A stretch of 64,000 nucleotides of DNA from Ilumatobacter_A sp045106645 (GTDB taxonomy: Bacteria > Actinomycetota > Acidimicrobiia > Acidimicrobiales > Ilumatobacteraceae), in assembly GCA_045106645.1 (NCBI GenBank), contig JBGCEY010000032.1, positions 13,392 through 77,391 on the forward strand, written 5' to 3'. Both the position numbers and the translations under genes were made by a program. Shown here piece after piece: positions 9,188 through 17,401 of the stretch; the first letter of the stretch is position 1; each line of letters opens with the position of its first letter. The notes under the pieces are model-generated. The model saw nothing but the letters and a program-made list of their open reading frames with translations. It did not search any database and was not told the DNA's origin.

Positions 9188-9342
9188 CCGGGAAGCCTCG
9201 GAAGTACGAACAGTGCGAGCATCAAGTACGTCGCCGACAGCCCCACCAGGCTGCGCACCACGAACTCGGGGCTGCGTTTCGCCAGCATGACCGGCCCCCA
9301 CAGGAGGCCGAGCAGCAGCGAGAGTTCGAGCAGGTCCTTCAT
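9184..9342 (-). CDS. 52-residue membrane protein of the EPS operon
   Basis: This small frame encodes MKDLLELSLLLGLLWGPVML, a short charged turn (AKRSPE), a second hydrophobic helix (LSATYLMLALFVL) and a PRLPG end, so it is probably a two-helix inner-membrane protein. It begins 7 nt after the tyrosine-kinase-like gene stops, and its stop overlaps the start of the Wzy-like gene as ATGA, so it is embedded in the operon with coupled translation. Hydrophobic-residue patterning and the exact junctions are the main evidence. Function is unknown; a subunit or assembly factor for Wzy or Wzz is an inference from position. Confidence 0.72.
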   Translation of the reverse strand: MKDLLELSLLLGLLWGPVMLAKRSPEFVVRSLVGLSATYLMLALFVLPRLPG

Positions 9343-9349
9343 CGCCGAG

Positions 9350-10006
9350 TCAGTTGGTGTTACGGCCGCGCCGTCGACGACCGGTTGCCGGCGGTGCGAT
9401 CACGGCAGACCCGACGATTCGTTCGGTGCCGATGTGGGCAACGAGGTGTTCGGCTTCGCCGACATCGCTGTGGCCCATCCCGACCACCAGCAAGACGCGA
9501 TCGGCTGACTGCAGCACTGGCAATCCGGCGGTGTTCACGGCCGGGGCGTCGGTCACGACGAAGACGGGATCGGGGGCGAGCGCTGGCAGTTCGAGCATGG
9601 CCTGGACGGTGTCATCCGGTGCGAGTCCCACGGTGCTGACGACATGTACGTCGCGCTTCACGAGCGCAGCACCGGTTCGAGCAAGATCGAACGCGAATGC
9701 TCGAGCCACGTCGCCCGAGAGCGGTGGGACGGCCACCACTGCGGTGGTCTCGAAACCGTCCGCATTGAGGGCAAACCACACAGCCTCTACCTCAGGGTGT
9801 CGGGGCGGGGGAATCTGTTCGTCGAAGGTTTCGACCGACACGCTGGTGCCGAGCACACCCTCGTAGCCATTGGGAGCGAGCTCAGCTCCCGGCAGCCGAT
9901 GAACCTCGGCGTCGTGACCCTCGGGGTTCGTGAGGTTCTCGACGATCGGCGCCTGGAGTGGCAGTTCAATGGCCATGGCCCTGACGTGGTGCGCCTGTGA
10001 GGTCAT
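9350..10006 (-). CDS. CpsD/BY-kinase-like protein without a P-loop
   Basis: The 218-residue protein resembles the ATPase domain of bacterial tyrosine kinases (CpsD/CapB) that work with Wzz proteins. The segment VFVVTDAPAVNTAGLPVLQSADRVLLVV (about 145-175, Walker A'/B-like) and the following helix match that fold. Where the P-loop (GEGKST) should be, it has AVPPLSGDVARAF, lacking the lysine and the Ser/Thr; the C-terminus is basic, with no tyrosine cluster. It is therefore probably catalytically dead and structural or regulatory. The start at 10006 is preferred to an ATG at 10012 because GAAGGAG sits 7 nt before it; its ATG overlaps the previous stop by one base (TGATG). Confidence 0.7.
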   Translation of the reverse strand: MTSQAHHVRAMAIELPLQAPIVENLTNPEGHDAEVHRLPGAELAPNGYEGVLGTSVSVETFDEQIPPPRHPEVEAVWFALNADGFETTAVVAVPPLSGDVARAFAFDLARTGAALVKRDVHVVSTVGLAPDDTVQAMLELPALAPDPVFVVTDAPAVNTAGLPVLQSADRVLLVVGMGHSDVGEAEHLVAHIGTERIVGSAVIAPPATGRRRRGRNTN

Positions 10007-11241
10007 CAGCATGCTCCTTCGAGCTGGTCGGTCGGAATGAGACGGAGGTGGCGGTTGGCGGTGTCGCTTCGAACGGAACGCTCCCAGGCGCCAAGGCCAG
10101 CGCGCTGTTCGCTCCAGTTCTTCGTGGAGGCAAGGCGCAGCTTCCACAGGGCGTAGCGCGGCACCCGCGCCAGCGCTCGGAGCGAAGCGCGCGGGTCGGC
10201 GGAGCGTCGCACGCTGGTGCCGACGTGACCGATCATGCCGGCCCAGGCGAGTGCCACCGCAGTGCTGAGGCTCCGGCTTGGCATGACGGCCGCAACGGCG
10301 GTCGACGCTGCAAGCGCCGCCACGGTCGTGGTGAGTGGAGGTGAGATCAGGTCGGCCGCGTGGCCGAACGCCACGATGTCGCGTCGGCGGAGTGCGCGAC
10401 GAACGAACGCTCGGCGGTGGCGTCGGGTCACGCTGGTTCGGCCAGCTTCCCACCGCGTGCGCTGCGCTCCGGCATCTTCTCTCGTGGTCGGCATGTCTCC
10501 GGCAACGTGGGCCGCAACACAGGCGACGACGCGGCGATCACTGCGACCGAGCAACAGGGCGTACTCAATGTCTTCGACGACGGAGAACGCCGTGTAGGGG
10601 ACGGCTTCGAGCGTGGCTCGCGAGAATGCCATGCCATTGCCATGGAGCCCGGCGGACATTCCCAGTGCGCTGCGGCCGCCTGAGCGCACCCGATGTTGGG
10701 CGGTGAATCCGACATCGAGCAGGCGAGTGCGCCACGAGGCCTCGGGGTTCCGCACCCGATAGTCAGCTTGTACGGCGTCAGCGCCGTGCGCGAAATGCCA
10801 GGACAAGCGACCCAGCAGCGACGGTTCGACGACCGTGTCAGCATCGACGATCACGATTGCATCGACATCGGGGTCCGCCAGCACACGCGGGATTGCCCAG
10901 TGCAGCGCCGGTCCCTTTCCACGCCGATCCGGATCGGTGCGTTCGAGGACGCGGACGCCGCATCGGCGTGCCTCCTCGGCGGTGTTGTCGGTGCAGTTGT
11001 CCGCAATGACCACGACGGAGATGGGGGAGTGGGTGAGTTCGGCGAGGCTGGCGAGCGTCGCTTCGATGTTGGTTGCTTCGTCGTGTGCCGGAACCAGCAC
11101 GGCGAAGCGCGTCGAGTCGTCTGTTCCACACGCATGCGCTGTCAGCGATGCAGCGGTCAGCACGCCGGTGTGCAGGCTCGGCAACGTCGCTACAACCGCA
11201 GCACCGCTGGCGAGCGTGCCGGCCAGGTGGGCAGCGCCCAT
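10006..11241 (-). CDS. GT2 family glycosyltransferase, membrane-anchored
   Basis: The 411-residue protein has a GT2 catalytic domain from about 40: FAVLVPAHDEATNIEATLASL, VVIADNCTDNTAEEAR, and a VIVDADTVVEP metal-binding site near 135, followed by the acceptor-binding VVEDIEYALLLG and a QRTRWEAGR motif (about 255), a QxxRW-like sequence typical of processive or lipid-acceptor GT2 enzymes. A hydrophobic N-terminal segment and two hydrophobic stretches (about 300-350) suggest membrane anchoring. It follows the Wzz-like gene with a TGATG overlap. It probably adds a sugar to the lipid-linked repeat unit or makes a beta-linked backbone; specificity is unknown. Confidence 0.85.
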   Translation of the reverse strand: MGAAHLAGTLASGAAVVATLPSLHTGVLTAASLTAHACGTDDSTRFAVLVPAHDEATNIEATLASLAELTHSPISVVVIADNCTDNTAEEARRCGVRVLERTDPDRRGKGPALHWAIPRVLADPDVDAIVIVDADTVVEPSLLGRLSWHFAHGADAVQADYRVRNPEASWRTRLLDVGFTAQHRVRSGGRSALGMSAGLHGNGMAFSRATLEAVPYTAFSVVEDIEYALLLGRSDRRVVACVAAHVAGDMPTTREDAGAQRTRWEAGRTSVTRRHRRAFVRRALRRRDIVAFGHAADLISPPLTTTVAALAASTAVAAVMPSRSLSTAVALAWAGMIGHVGTSVRRSADPRASLRALARVPRYALWKLRLASTKNWSEQRAGLGAWERSVRSDTANRHLRLIPTDQLEGAC

Positions 11242-12347
11242 CACCAGAGCGACTTGTTCTGTGCGTTCACGACACCGAGCACCGCAACGCCCATGTCGTC
11301 GAGTTGCCAGGTGTGCGCAATGCGACCTTTGGGGCGCGACCGGAAATAGAACACACCAGCGGTGACACACCCGGCGAGGACGATCGCGTAGAGATATCCG
11401 GTGAGGTTGCCGCTGATGGGCGTGTCCGGGCGCTCCGGAGCGGTCAACAATGCGTAACGAACGGTGACCCCGGCCTCGGCCTCGTCGAGACGAACCTCGG
11501 CGATGCGAAGCTGCTCCAGCAGATCCTGCTCGGCACGAACCACACCTTCGAGCTCGGAGCCGGCAGATGCGCCGTCTCCGGGTGACAGGTTCAGCTCGGC
11601 GCGGATCCGGTCGACCACCGCTGACGCCTCTCCAGCGCGGCCGGTCAGGAGCGCAACCGATTCGCGGAGGGGCTCGACTTCGAGGCTGCGCCGCGACTGG
11701 ACGAAACTCTCGTAGGACGCGTTGGCGATGGCGACCGCCTGATCGGGGTCGGGCCACACCACCGTGATCGCAACGTTCGCATCGGCGTCATTCGTGACGA
11801 AGATCGACAGTGCGAGCTGATCGCGGATCTCGCGAGTGCGGTCTGCGAACGACTCCTCACCGAAGATCGTGTTGCCGATCCGCTGGCGGAGCCGCCCCAG
11901 GACCGGCGTCGGCGCTTCGTTCTCCACCAGTTCGAGTGACGTCACCATGGCGTCCAGGTTCTCGCGGCTCAAGATGACGGACTCGGCTTGTTCGGCTGCG
12001 GAACTCGTTGTTCCTTCGGTGCCGCCGAGGCTGCTGTCGCCCGCGAGCAGCACGGTGGCGGTGGTCTGGTACTGGGCGGGTGATCCGGCGAGCAACATGG
12101 CGACGCACAGGGCGATGGTGGCGAAGAGCGCCGCGGCGACGATCGGTCGACGTCGAAGCGCGGCAGCGGTGATGCGAGCGAAACGGGTGACCGGCTCGAC
12201 GGAGAGGAGCGGCTCGTCGGCTGCTGTAGTCGCAGCCGTGGCGTGTTCCCGAGCGGTCAATCGCTCGATGAGGAGCTCGCGCAGCCGATCGTCCTCGCGG
12301 GTCGCGAGGTTGATTCCGCCTGAACGACTACCGTCCTGTTCATTCAT
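11241..12347 (-). CDS. Wzz-like polysaccharide chain-length/co-polymerase
   Basis: The 368-residue protein has two transmembrane helices, near 85-105 (VAAALFATIALCVAMLLAG) and near 325-345 (LTGYLYAIVLAGCVTAGVF). The large extracytoplasmic region between them holds helical coiled-coil-like stretches (about 220-300). The proline-containing APERPDTPISG just before the second helix is typical of Wzz/PCP proteins, which set chain length with Wzy. The cytosolic tail (SRPKGRIAHTW) is short and has no fused kinase; the P-loop-less partner lies two genes on. This is the first gene of the eight-gene minus-strand operon. The ATG at 12347 was chosen because it opens the conserved-looking N-terminus and leaves 146 bp for divergent promoters. 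Confidence 0.82.
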   Translation of the reverse strand: MNEQDGSRSGGINLATREDDRLRELLIERLTAREHATAATTAADEPLLSVEPVTRFARITAAALRRRPIVAAALFATIALCVAMLLAGSPAQYQTTATVLLAGDSSLGGTEGTTSSAAEQAESVILSRENLDAMVTSLELVENEAPTPVLGRLRQRIGNTIFGEESFADRTREIRDQLALSIFVTNDADANVAITVVWPDPDQAVAIANASYESFVQSRRSLEVEPLRESVALLTGRAGEASAVVDRIRAELNLSPGDGASAGSELEGVVRAEQDLLEQLRIAEVRLDEAEAGVTVRYALLTAPERPDTPISGNLTGYLYAIVLAGCVTAGVFYFRSRPKGRIAHTWQLDDMGVAVLGVVNAQNKSLW

Positions 12348-12493
12348 GTGTTCCGCCCTGTGTCTCCGACAGTCCGCCCGTCGGAGCCCTGAGCAAACCA
12401 GACCATCGCCTCTCGAACCAGGCTCCGAGGAAAACTTGAGACGATCTTGAGCGAGTCTGGTAGCGACGTTGACGAACGCAGGGGCCACCGACC
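12348..12493. promoter_or_regulatory. divergent promoter region, EPS operon and flippase
   Basis: This 146-bp gap separates the divergent start codons of the Wzz-like gene (12347, minus) and the flippase gene (12494, plus). It must hold the promoter for the eight-gene operon, since every later gene is closely coupled. I could not pick out a convincing -35/-10 pair or an operator by eye. Confidence 0.5.
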
Positions 12494-13981
12494 GTGGTGA
12501 GCGATTCTGACGCTGAACACTCCGTTGACGATTCGTCGAGCGCAGCAGCCGTGACCAGCGGTTTTGGGCGAAAGGTGCTGCTCAATTCGGCGCAACTCGG
12601 TGGGTCGCTCGTGGTGGCGTGGACAATGTCGCTCGTCGGGCGTTTCCTGTTACCGAGGGTGCTCGGCACCGAGCGATTCGGCGAGTTGGCACTGATGGAG
12701 AGTGTTGCAACGCTCGTGTTGTCACTCATGGCGTTCGGGGTTCACGAGTTCATCGGCAAGGAAGTGGCCGTCGACGAAGCTGCGGCGCAGCGGTTTGCGC
12801 AGCCGCTGTTTCGGCTCCAACTCACGAGCGGGGTCGGGCTGGCGGTGGCGACCGGGTTGGTGGTGGCGGCCACGTCGGGAGCCGAGCTTGCGCTGGTGGT
12901 GTCAGTGTTCGCACTCGCCCAGATCAACATCGTGCTCGGCAAGGTGTACGCGGCCTACCTCCAGGCCCGCCACGAGGCCGCGGTGGTGTCGTTGTCGGCT
13001 GTGGTCACCAAGGTGGTGTGGTTGGTTTTGCTGTTGGCGCTGCTGGGAGCGGGCGCTGAGCTCCTGGCGCTACCCGTGGCGCTGGTGATCTCGGAACTGG
13101 TGCGAACCGTGTGGTTGGCGCGGGGATTCCGCGCCTCGTTCGGTCCAGCTCAAGCTGCCCCGATGAGTGCGGCAACCGAGGTGGTGAAACGGTCCCTTCC
13201 GCACTACATCAATGCGCTCAACGTCGATGTCATGAGCTACAGCGTGCGGATTCTCGTTGGCGTGCTCGGAGGGGTGGCGGCCGCCGGAGTCTTCTCCGCA
13301 GCATTGCTCGCTGCCTCGGTTCCGATGTTGCTGACCCCGGTGCTCGGTTGGATCGCCATTCCGGTGTTGTCGAATCTGCGTGAAGCGGGTGCTGACGAGA
13401 TGTGGGCTCGAGTTGGGTCCATCACCGACTCGCTCGCGCCGGTCGTCGTGGCCGCGGGCGTGGGGTTGTTCGCGTTCTCGGACACGCTGCTCCCGCTGCT
13501 CTTCGGTGATGATTTTGCATCCTCCGGACCCGCATTTGCCTGGCTGGCGCTCACGATGCCAGCGACGTACTTCACCCAGTTGGTGGGCAGCGCATTCATT
13601 GCCGACGACCGCAGCTGGCAGAACACGAAGGTGAACCTCTATACGCTGATCTTCGTCGTCGTTGGCGTGGTGTTTGTGCTGGTGCTCGATGGCTCAGATG
13701 ATCCCGGTCGGCTGGCACTACTGACCGCAGTGGTAGTCGCCGCAGGCGAGTGGATCACGGTGATTGCGCTGCTGGTGCTTCGGCCGTACCGAGCGGTCAC
13801 CACGCCGACCATCGTTCGGTTCGCGCTCCTCGCAGCCGTGGGAATCGTGGCGGCCGCCGAGAAGCTCGGCGATGATCGCACCGAGTTGCGGTGGGCGGTG
13901 CTCGCTGTGGCGGTGGTGGTTGCAGCGAGCGACGTTCCTCGCCTGCTGGTGACGGTACGGCGTCTACTGGCTGATCGGTGA
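12494..13981 (+). CDS. Wzx-like polysaccharide flippase (MOP superfamily)
   Basis: The 495-residue membrane protein has about 12-14 hydrophobic helices and the N-terminal pattern of Wzx/RfbX flippases (an amphipathic GRKVLLNSAQLGG helix, then GRFLLPRVLGTERFGELALMES). These proteins move undecaprenyl-PP-linked repeat units across the membrane, supplying Wzy. It starts with GTG at 12494 (a second GTG follows) and is transcribed away from the operon that holds the Wzy and Wzz homologues. The last 18 bp overlap the convergent decarboxylase gene. Together with the operon it completes a Wzx/Wzy-type export system. Confidence 0.85.
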   Translation: MVSDSDAEHSVDDSSSAAAVTSGFGRKVLLNSAQLGGSLVVAWTMSLVGRFLLPRVLGTERFGELALMESVATLVLSLMAFGVHEFIGKEVAVDEAAAQRFAQPLFRLQLTSGVGLAVATGLVVAATSGAELALVVSVFALAQINIVLGKVYAAYLQARHEAAVVSLSAVVTKVVWLVLLLALLGAGAELLALPVALVISELVRTVWLARGFRASFGPAQAAPMSAATEVVKRSLPHYINALNVDVMSYSVRILVGVLGGVAAAGVFSAALLAASVPMLLTPVLGWIAIPVLSNLREAGADEMWARVGSITDSLAPVVVAAGVGLFAFSDTLLPLLFGDDFASSGPAFAWLALTMPATYFTQLVGSAFIADDRSWQNTKVNLYTLIFVVVGVVFVLVLDGSDDPGRLALLTAVVVAAGEWITVIALLVLRPYRAVTTPTIVRFALLAAVGIVAAAEKLGDDRTELRWAVLAVAVVVAASDVPRLLVTVRRLLADR

Positions 13982-15307
13982 ACGATCGTGACGGTGTGCG
14001 AAGGCAGCGTCTTCGCGCGCTCTGGCCACGCTGATCGGTGGCGTGGCCGAACGGTCGAGCGCCACCACAGCGGGCCGGAGATGCGACGCTGCACGAGAGA
14101 ACGGCACGAAATATGCGCCGGTGTCCATGATCGCGACGACGTTGCCCACGGCCAACTCGGCAATGAAGACCGGCTCGCCCAGCGAATCATCACCGGTGGT
14201 TCCGGGCCCGACGAGTCGGGTCGCCACCAGGTCTGCTGAGGGATTCGACGCATTGAAGATGTCGTGCGGCTCGTCGCGCAGTGGCTCGGCCAAGCCGACG
14301 CCCACGTCGAGCCGAGCGGTGAGGAGATCCCCCGATCGTTCGGTGTGGATCACCGTGGCCAACAGCAATTGTGTGTCCCCGGTGAGCGCTTTGCCAGGCT
14401 CGAACGCGAGTTGTGGCATCGGGTGCTCGACCGACGCGAAGTGCTGCTGGACGATTCCTTCGCTCAACGAGATCGCATTGCTCAGTGAGATCACGTCGGT
14501 GCGATCGACAGGGTGCAGGCTTGGGCACGTGGTGCTGCCGCCGAGATCGAGCACGCTCGGGGACCAGCCTGTTGCGGCGTGTATGCGGTCCACCACGGCG
14601 AGCACCGACTCGACGTGGAATGTCACGTCGGCGCTGGTGGTGAGGGGGAACCCGCTGTGTGCATGCACCGCAACGAGATCGATCCACGTCGATTCGATCG
14701 CTCGTTCCACCACCTCGATCAGCGTTGCCGAGTTGCCGTCAATGCCGAACTGTCCACCCCACATGTGTGGCAGCGAGACCCGAACTCCGGAGCGAACCAC
14801 GTGTCCAGATGCTTCGGCTGAGGCAACGATGTGGTCGAGGTCGCCAGGCGAGTTGATGTTCACCAACCCGACCCCGGCGGCAGCGGCTTCGATGAGCGAA
14901 GCGCGGGATTTCGCTGGACCGTTGTAGATCACCGACGCAGGATCCACGTCCAGCTTGCGGGTCAGCCACCACTCGAACGGTGAGATCACCTCGGCTCGAA
15001 CCCCTCCGACGTGGAGCCGATGCAGCAGTGCGGGGATGGGGTTGGTCTTGTAGGACGAATACACGTTGCTGAACGAGCATGCATCGAGCGCCGCGGCGAC
15101 GTTGGCGTCCACTGCTTGCATGTCGATGACATGCACGGGCGACCCGTGTCGACCGACGAGATCCGACAGCGAGTGATCTGAGATTCCCAGGTCGCCATCG
15201 GCACCGATCTGAAGGCCGCGCTCGGACGGAGCGCGCACGGGACGCGCCGACGACGCTGCGGACCGTCGAGCGTCGATCGACTGGCGTATGGAGGACAGCG
15301 TCGCCAC
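13964..15307 (-). CDS. fold-type III PLP-dependent decarboxylase (DapDC/ODC-like)
   Basis: The 447-residue protein matches the alanine-racemase-fold (type III) decarboxylases such as diaminopimelate and ornithine decarboxylase. Visible motifs: PLP lysine K87 in YSSYKTNP, HAHSGF where the family has HIGS, VLDLGGS (glycine loop for the phosphate), FEPGKALTGD and the C-terminal MDTGAYF. An N-terminal extension of about 45 residues precedes SLVGRHGSPVHVIDM. It starts with GTG. Substrate could be an amino acid or a sugar-linked amino group, as in decarboxylases found in secondary-metabolite and glycan loci. It diverges from a homologue that lacks the lysine (15372-16817). Confidence 0.78.
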   Translation of the reverse strand: MATLSSIRQSIDARRSAASSARPVRAPSERGLQIGADGDLGISDHSLSDLVGRHGSPVHVIDMQAVDANVAAALDACSFSNVYSSYKTNPIPALLHRLHVGGVRAEVISPFEWWLTRKLDVDPASVIYNGPAKSRASLIEAAAAGVGLVNINSPGDLDHIVASAEASGHVVRSGVRVSLPHMWGGQFGIDGNSATLIEVVERAIESTWIDLVAVHAHSGFPLTTSADVTFHVESVLAVVDRIHAATGWSPSVLDLGGSTTCPSLHPVDRTDVISLSNAISLSEGIVQQHFASVEHPMPQLAFEPGKALTGDTQLLLATVIHTERSGDLLTARLDVGVGLAEPLRDEPHDIFNASNPSADLVATRLVGPGTTGDDSLGEPVFIAELAVGNVVAIMDTGAYFVPFSRAASHLRPAVVALDRSATPPISVARAREDAAFAHRHDRSPISQ

Positions 15308-15371
15308 GAATCCCCGACGATATCCGTGTCGGCGCGAGCGTGGGCGTCGGCGTTGCTCCTACGATGCGCTG
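15308..15371. promoter_or_regulatory. short divergent gap between the two decarboxylase homologues
   Basis: Only about 64 bp lie between the GTG of the active decarboxylase (15307, minus) and the preferred GTG of its lysine-less homologue (15372, plus). Both promoters must overlap here or inside the coding starts, which suggests paired expression. No clear promoter boxes were identified. Confidence 0.35.
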
Positions 15372-16817
15372 GTGGCGGATGAACAGTCTGGCGAGCGCGC
15401 CCGCCCTCGTGCGGTCCTCGTCGCAACGCTGAGCGTGCTGAGGCCGCGGATCAGAGCTGCGGTGTCGACGGCGGCCCGTCCGTTGTTCATCCGAAGAGCG
15501 CGTCGATCTGGCGGTGCCGACCCGACTCACTGGGGGCTCGAACCCAACGACGGTGACATGTCGATCGGCTCCGCGTCGCTCCGGTCGCTGGTCGAGCAAC
15601 ACGGGTCTCCGTTGCACGTCGTCGATGCCACGCGGCTGAGGGCGCAGATGGAGTCCGTTGCGGTTCACGACATCGTGCTGGCGGCCGCGCACCGCTGCAC
15701 GCATGTGACCGGCGTGCTCGACATGGTGCGTGCGTCGGGGTGCTGGATCGCCACGTCGTCGCAGTACGAACTCGAAGCAGCGGTCGCTGCTGGCGTGGAC
15801 GTCAGCGAGGTGTTGCACGCGCCTGCAGCGATGTCGGTGACCGAGTTCGACAGGCTGAGCGCCTTGCAGCTCGGGGTCCTCGTGGTGCCGTCGCTGGCGT
15901 CGCTCCCGCAACGTCCAGCATCGGTCGATGCGGCCAACTCCGACGACGCAACGCGGCTCGGCCTCACGATCGCTGTGGACGACGTGGCCGGAGCACTCGA
16001 TCGTCTCCAAGAGTTCGACGGTGCGACGCGCGCCCGTATCACACACCTCCACGTTCGTGCCTCGCAGCAGCGGCGACTCGTGACCGAGCTCGGCGACGTT
16101 GCCGAGCGCGTGGCCGCCGTATGGAAGGGCGCAGTCGAATGGTTGGAGCTCTCCTCGCTCTCGGTCGAGATGGACGTGATCCCACCGTCGGTTGCCCTCG
16201 TCGGTGGTGTGGACGCTCGGTTGAACCAGGCGTTCGGACGCCCGGTGAGCGGCGCGGAGGAAAACGGACCGCCGCTGGCCGAATTGCTCCGTGATTTCAT
16301 CCGGGGCATAGGTGAGGCAGGCGTTTGCACAGACGACGTCATCGTCGACCCTGGTTCGATCGTGACGGGTGGGCAGCAATTCACGTTGGCAACGGTGCTG
16401 GAGGTCGATGACTCGCGGAGCCCGACACACGTAGTGCTCGACTGCGGCATCAACGTGGCTGACGACACGCTCGTCGAACGCCACGAGCTGTTCGTTGCAC
16501 GCTCGAACCGGTCGGCCAACCATGATCGGCCACTCAAGCCGCATCGCCTCGTCGGGCCGATCTGTACGCCGGCCGATGTGCTGTACTCGAACTGGTGGAT
16601 GGCGCCGGTGGAGGCTGGCGATGTGGTGGCGATCATGGACACCGGCGGTCCCTACGTTGCCGAGTCGACCACGTTTTCGTTTCCACGCCCAGCGGTCATC
16701 TCGGTCGATGAGCGCGGAGCGTCGGCCGTGCTTCGTGACGCCGAGACCTTCGACGATCTGGTGGCGCTGGACTCCTTCGAGCCCGCCACATCAGGCGATT
16801 CCTACCTCAGTCCGTGA
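15372..16817 (+). CDS. PLP decarboxylase homologue without the PLP lysine
   Basis: The roughly 481-residue protein aligns along its length with its divergent neighbour: RSLVEQHGSPLHVVDATRL, QYELEAAVAAGVDVSEVLHAP, an ALVGGVDARL region, VDPGSIVTGGQQFTLATVLEV, and a MDTGGPYV C-terminal motif. At the site of the PLP lysine (YSSYKTN in the neighbour) it reads VLAAAHRCTHV, and the glycine loop (LDLGGS) is replaced by LELSSLSVE. It should not bind PLP as a Schiff base, so I call it a pseudoenzyme. Such partners can regulate or stabilise an active paralogue. The GTG at 15372 is preferred over an ATG at 15288, which would overlap the neighbour's start; this is uncertain. Confidence 0.68.
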   Translation: MADEQSGERARPRAVLVATLSVLRPRIRAAVSTAARPLFIRRARRSGGADPTHWGLEPNDGDMSIGSASLRSLVEQHGSPLHVVDATRLRAQMESVAVHDIVLAAAHRCTHVTGVLDMVRASGCWIATSSQYELEAAVAAGVDVSEVLHAPAAMSVTEFDRLSALQLGVLVVPSLASLPQRPASVDAANSDDATRLGLTIAVDDVAGALDRLQEFDGATRARITHLHVRASQQRRLVTELGDVAERVAAVWKGAVEWLELSSLSVEMDVIPPSVALVGGVDARLNQAFGRPVSGAEENGPPLAELLRDFIRGIGEAGVCTDDVIVDPGSIVTGGQQFTLATVLEVDDSRSPTHVVLDCGINVADDTLVERHELFVARSNRSANHDRPLKPHRLVGPICTPADVLYSNWWMAPVEAGDVVAIMDTGGPYVAESTTFSFPRPAVISVDERGASAVLRDAETFDDLVALDSFEPATSGDSYLSP

Positions 16818-17322
16818 GCGTGGCGAGGATCTCGTCGAACACGACGTCGGCGTAGGTGAGCATCTCGTCGTCGGTGCGATCCTGAATCGGGTGTGGCGTG
16901 AAGACGCGAGACACCGCTGGAAAGCCGAGCGCTGCCGACTGGGCTGCTGCTGCATCGACGAACTCGTTCGAGGCAACGAACATGCCCGGGATACCACGGA
17001 GTTCGAGATCGTTGATGTCGTGCACACTGCACGACGTGCAACTGCCTCAATCGGCGAGTGCTTCGATGACCACCTGGCACTCGGTGGCGATCTGGTGGCG
17101 CAGGTCGACGGGGGCCGGTTTCGTGAACGTCGGCTTTCGGTACCGCTTCACGTTGGCGCCGATGCCGACCAGGCGCTCCTCGATGCGATTGAGAAACACA
17201 TCGCCGCGGGGCTTGGAGATGTCCAGCAGACCCACCGTGAGCCCATCGAGGCTGCCGGGGCGCTTGAGACGCTCACGTTCGACGACGTGGCGTTCGCTGG
17301 TGGGGTCGAGAATCGTGGTCAC
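16807..17322 (-). CDS. UGSC-family selenoprotein (in-frame UGA = Sec)
   Basis: The 171-residue product is read through the TGA at 17047-17049 as selenocysteine 92. Around it is VVIEALAD-U-GSCTSCSVHDIND, the UGSC motif after which this family is named, and the frame stays open and protein-like to a TGA at 16807 (ending in FTPHPIQD and VVFDEILATLTD). The start GTG at 17322 follows GGAG by 5 nt and gives the VTTILDPT opening typical of the family. A hairpin suited to a SECIS element follows the UGA. The family's function is unknown; the Sec/Cys cluster suggests thiol-selenol redox chemistry. It ends a three-gene operon and overlaps the convergent gene by 11 bp. Confidence 0.88.
17017..17035 (-). 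promoter_or_regulatory. candidate bacterial SECIS hairpin
   Basis: On the minus strand GTCGTGCA, a GTG loop and TGCACGAC form a perfect 8-bp stem (17035-17028 with 17024-17017). It begins 12 nt after the UGA (17047) and its loop starts about 20 nt downstream. Bacterial SECIS elements lie just after the UGA inside the coding region, with a small apical loop having G near its start about 16-37 nt downstream, so placement and loop fit. Whether SelB binds it is inferred. Confidence 0.7.
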
Positions 17323-17401
17323 GGTGTCTCCAATGCTCTTGGACTCGACGAGGAGTCGATGCTCAGATCGTAGGGGTTCAGCCGACCTGGCAGCGATTCG
17401 T

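Noticed and set aside
14739..16544. A 601-residue minus-strand open frame
   Set aside because: It covers both decarboxylase homologues in the wrong frame and has low-complexity Arg/His-rich sequence.
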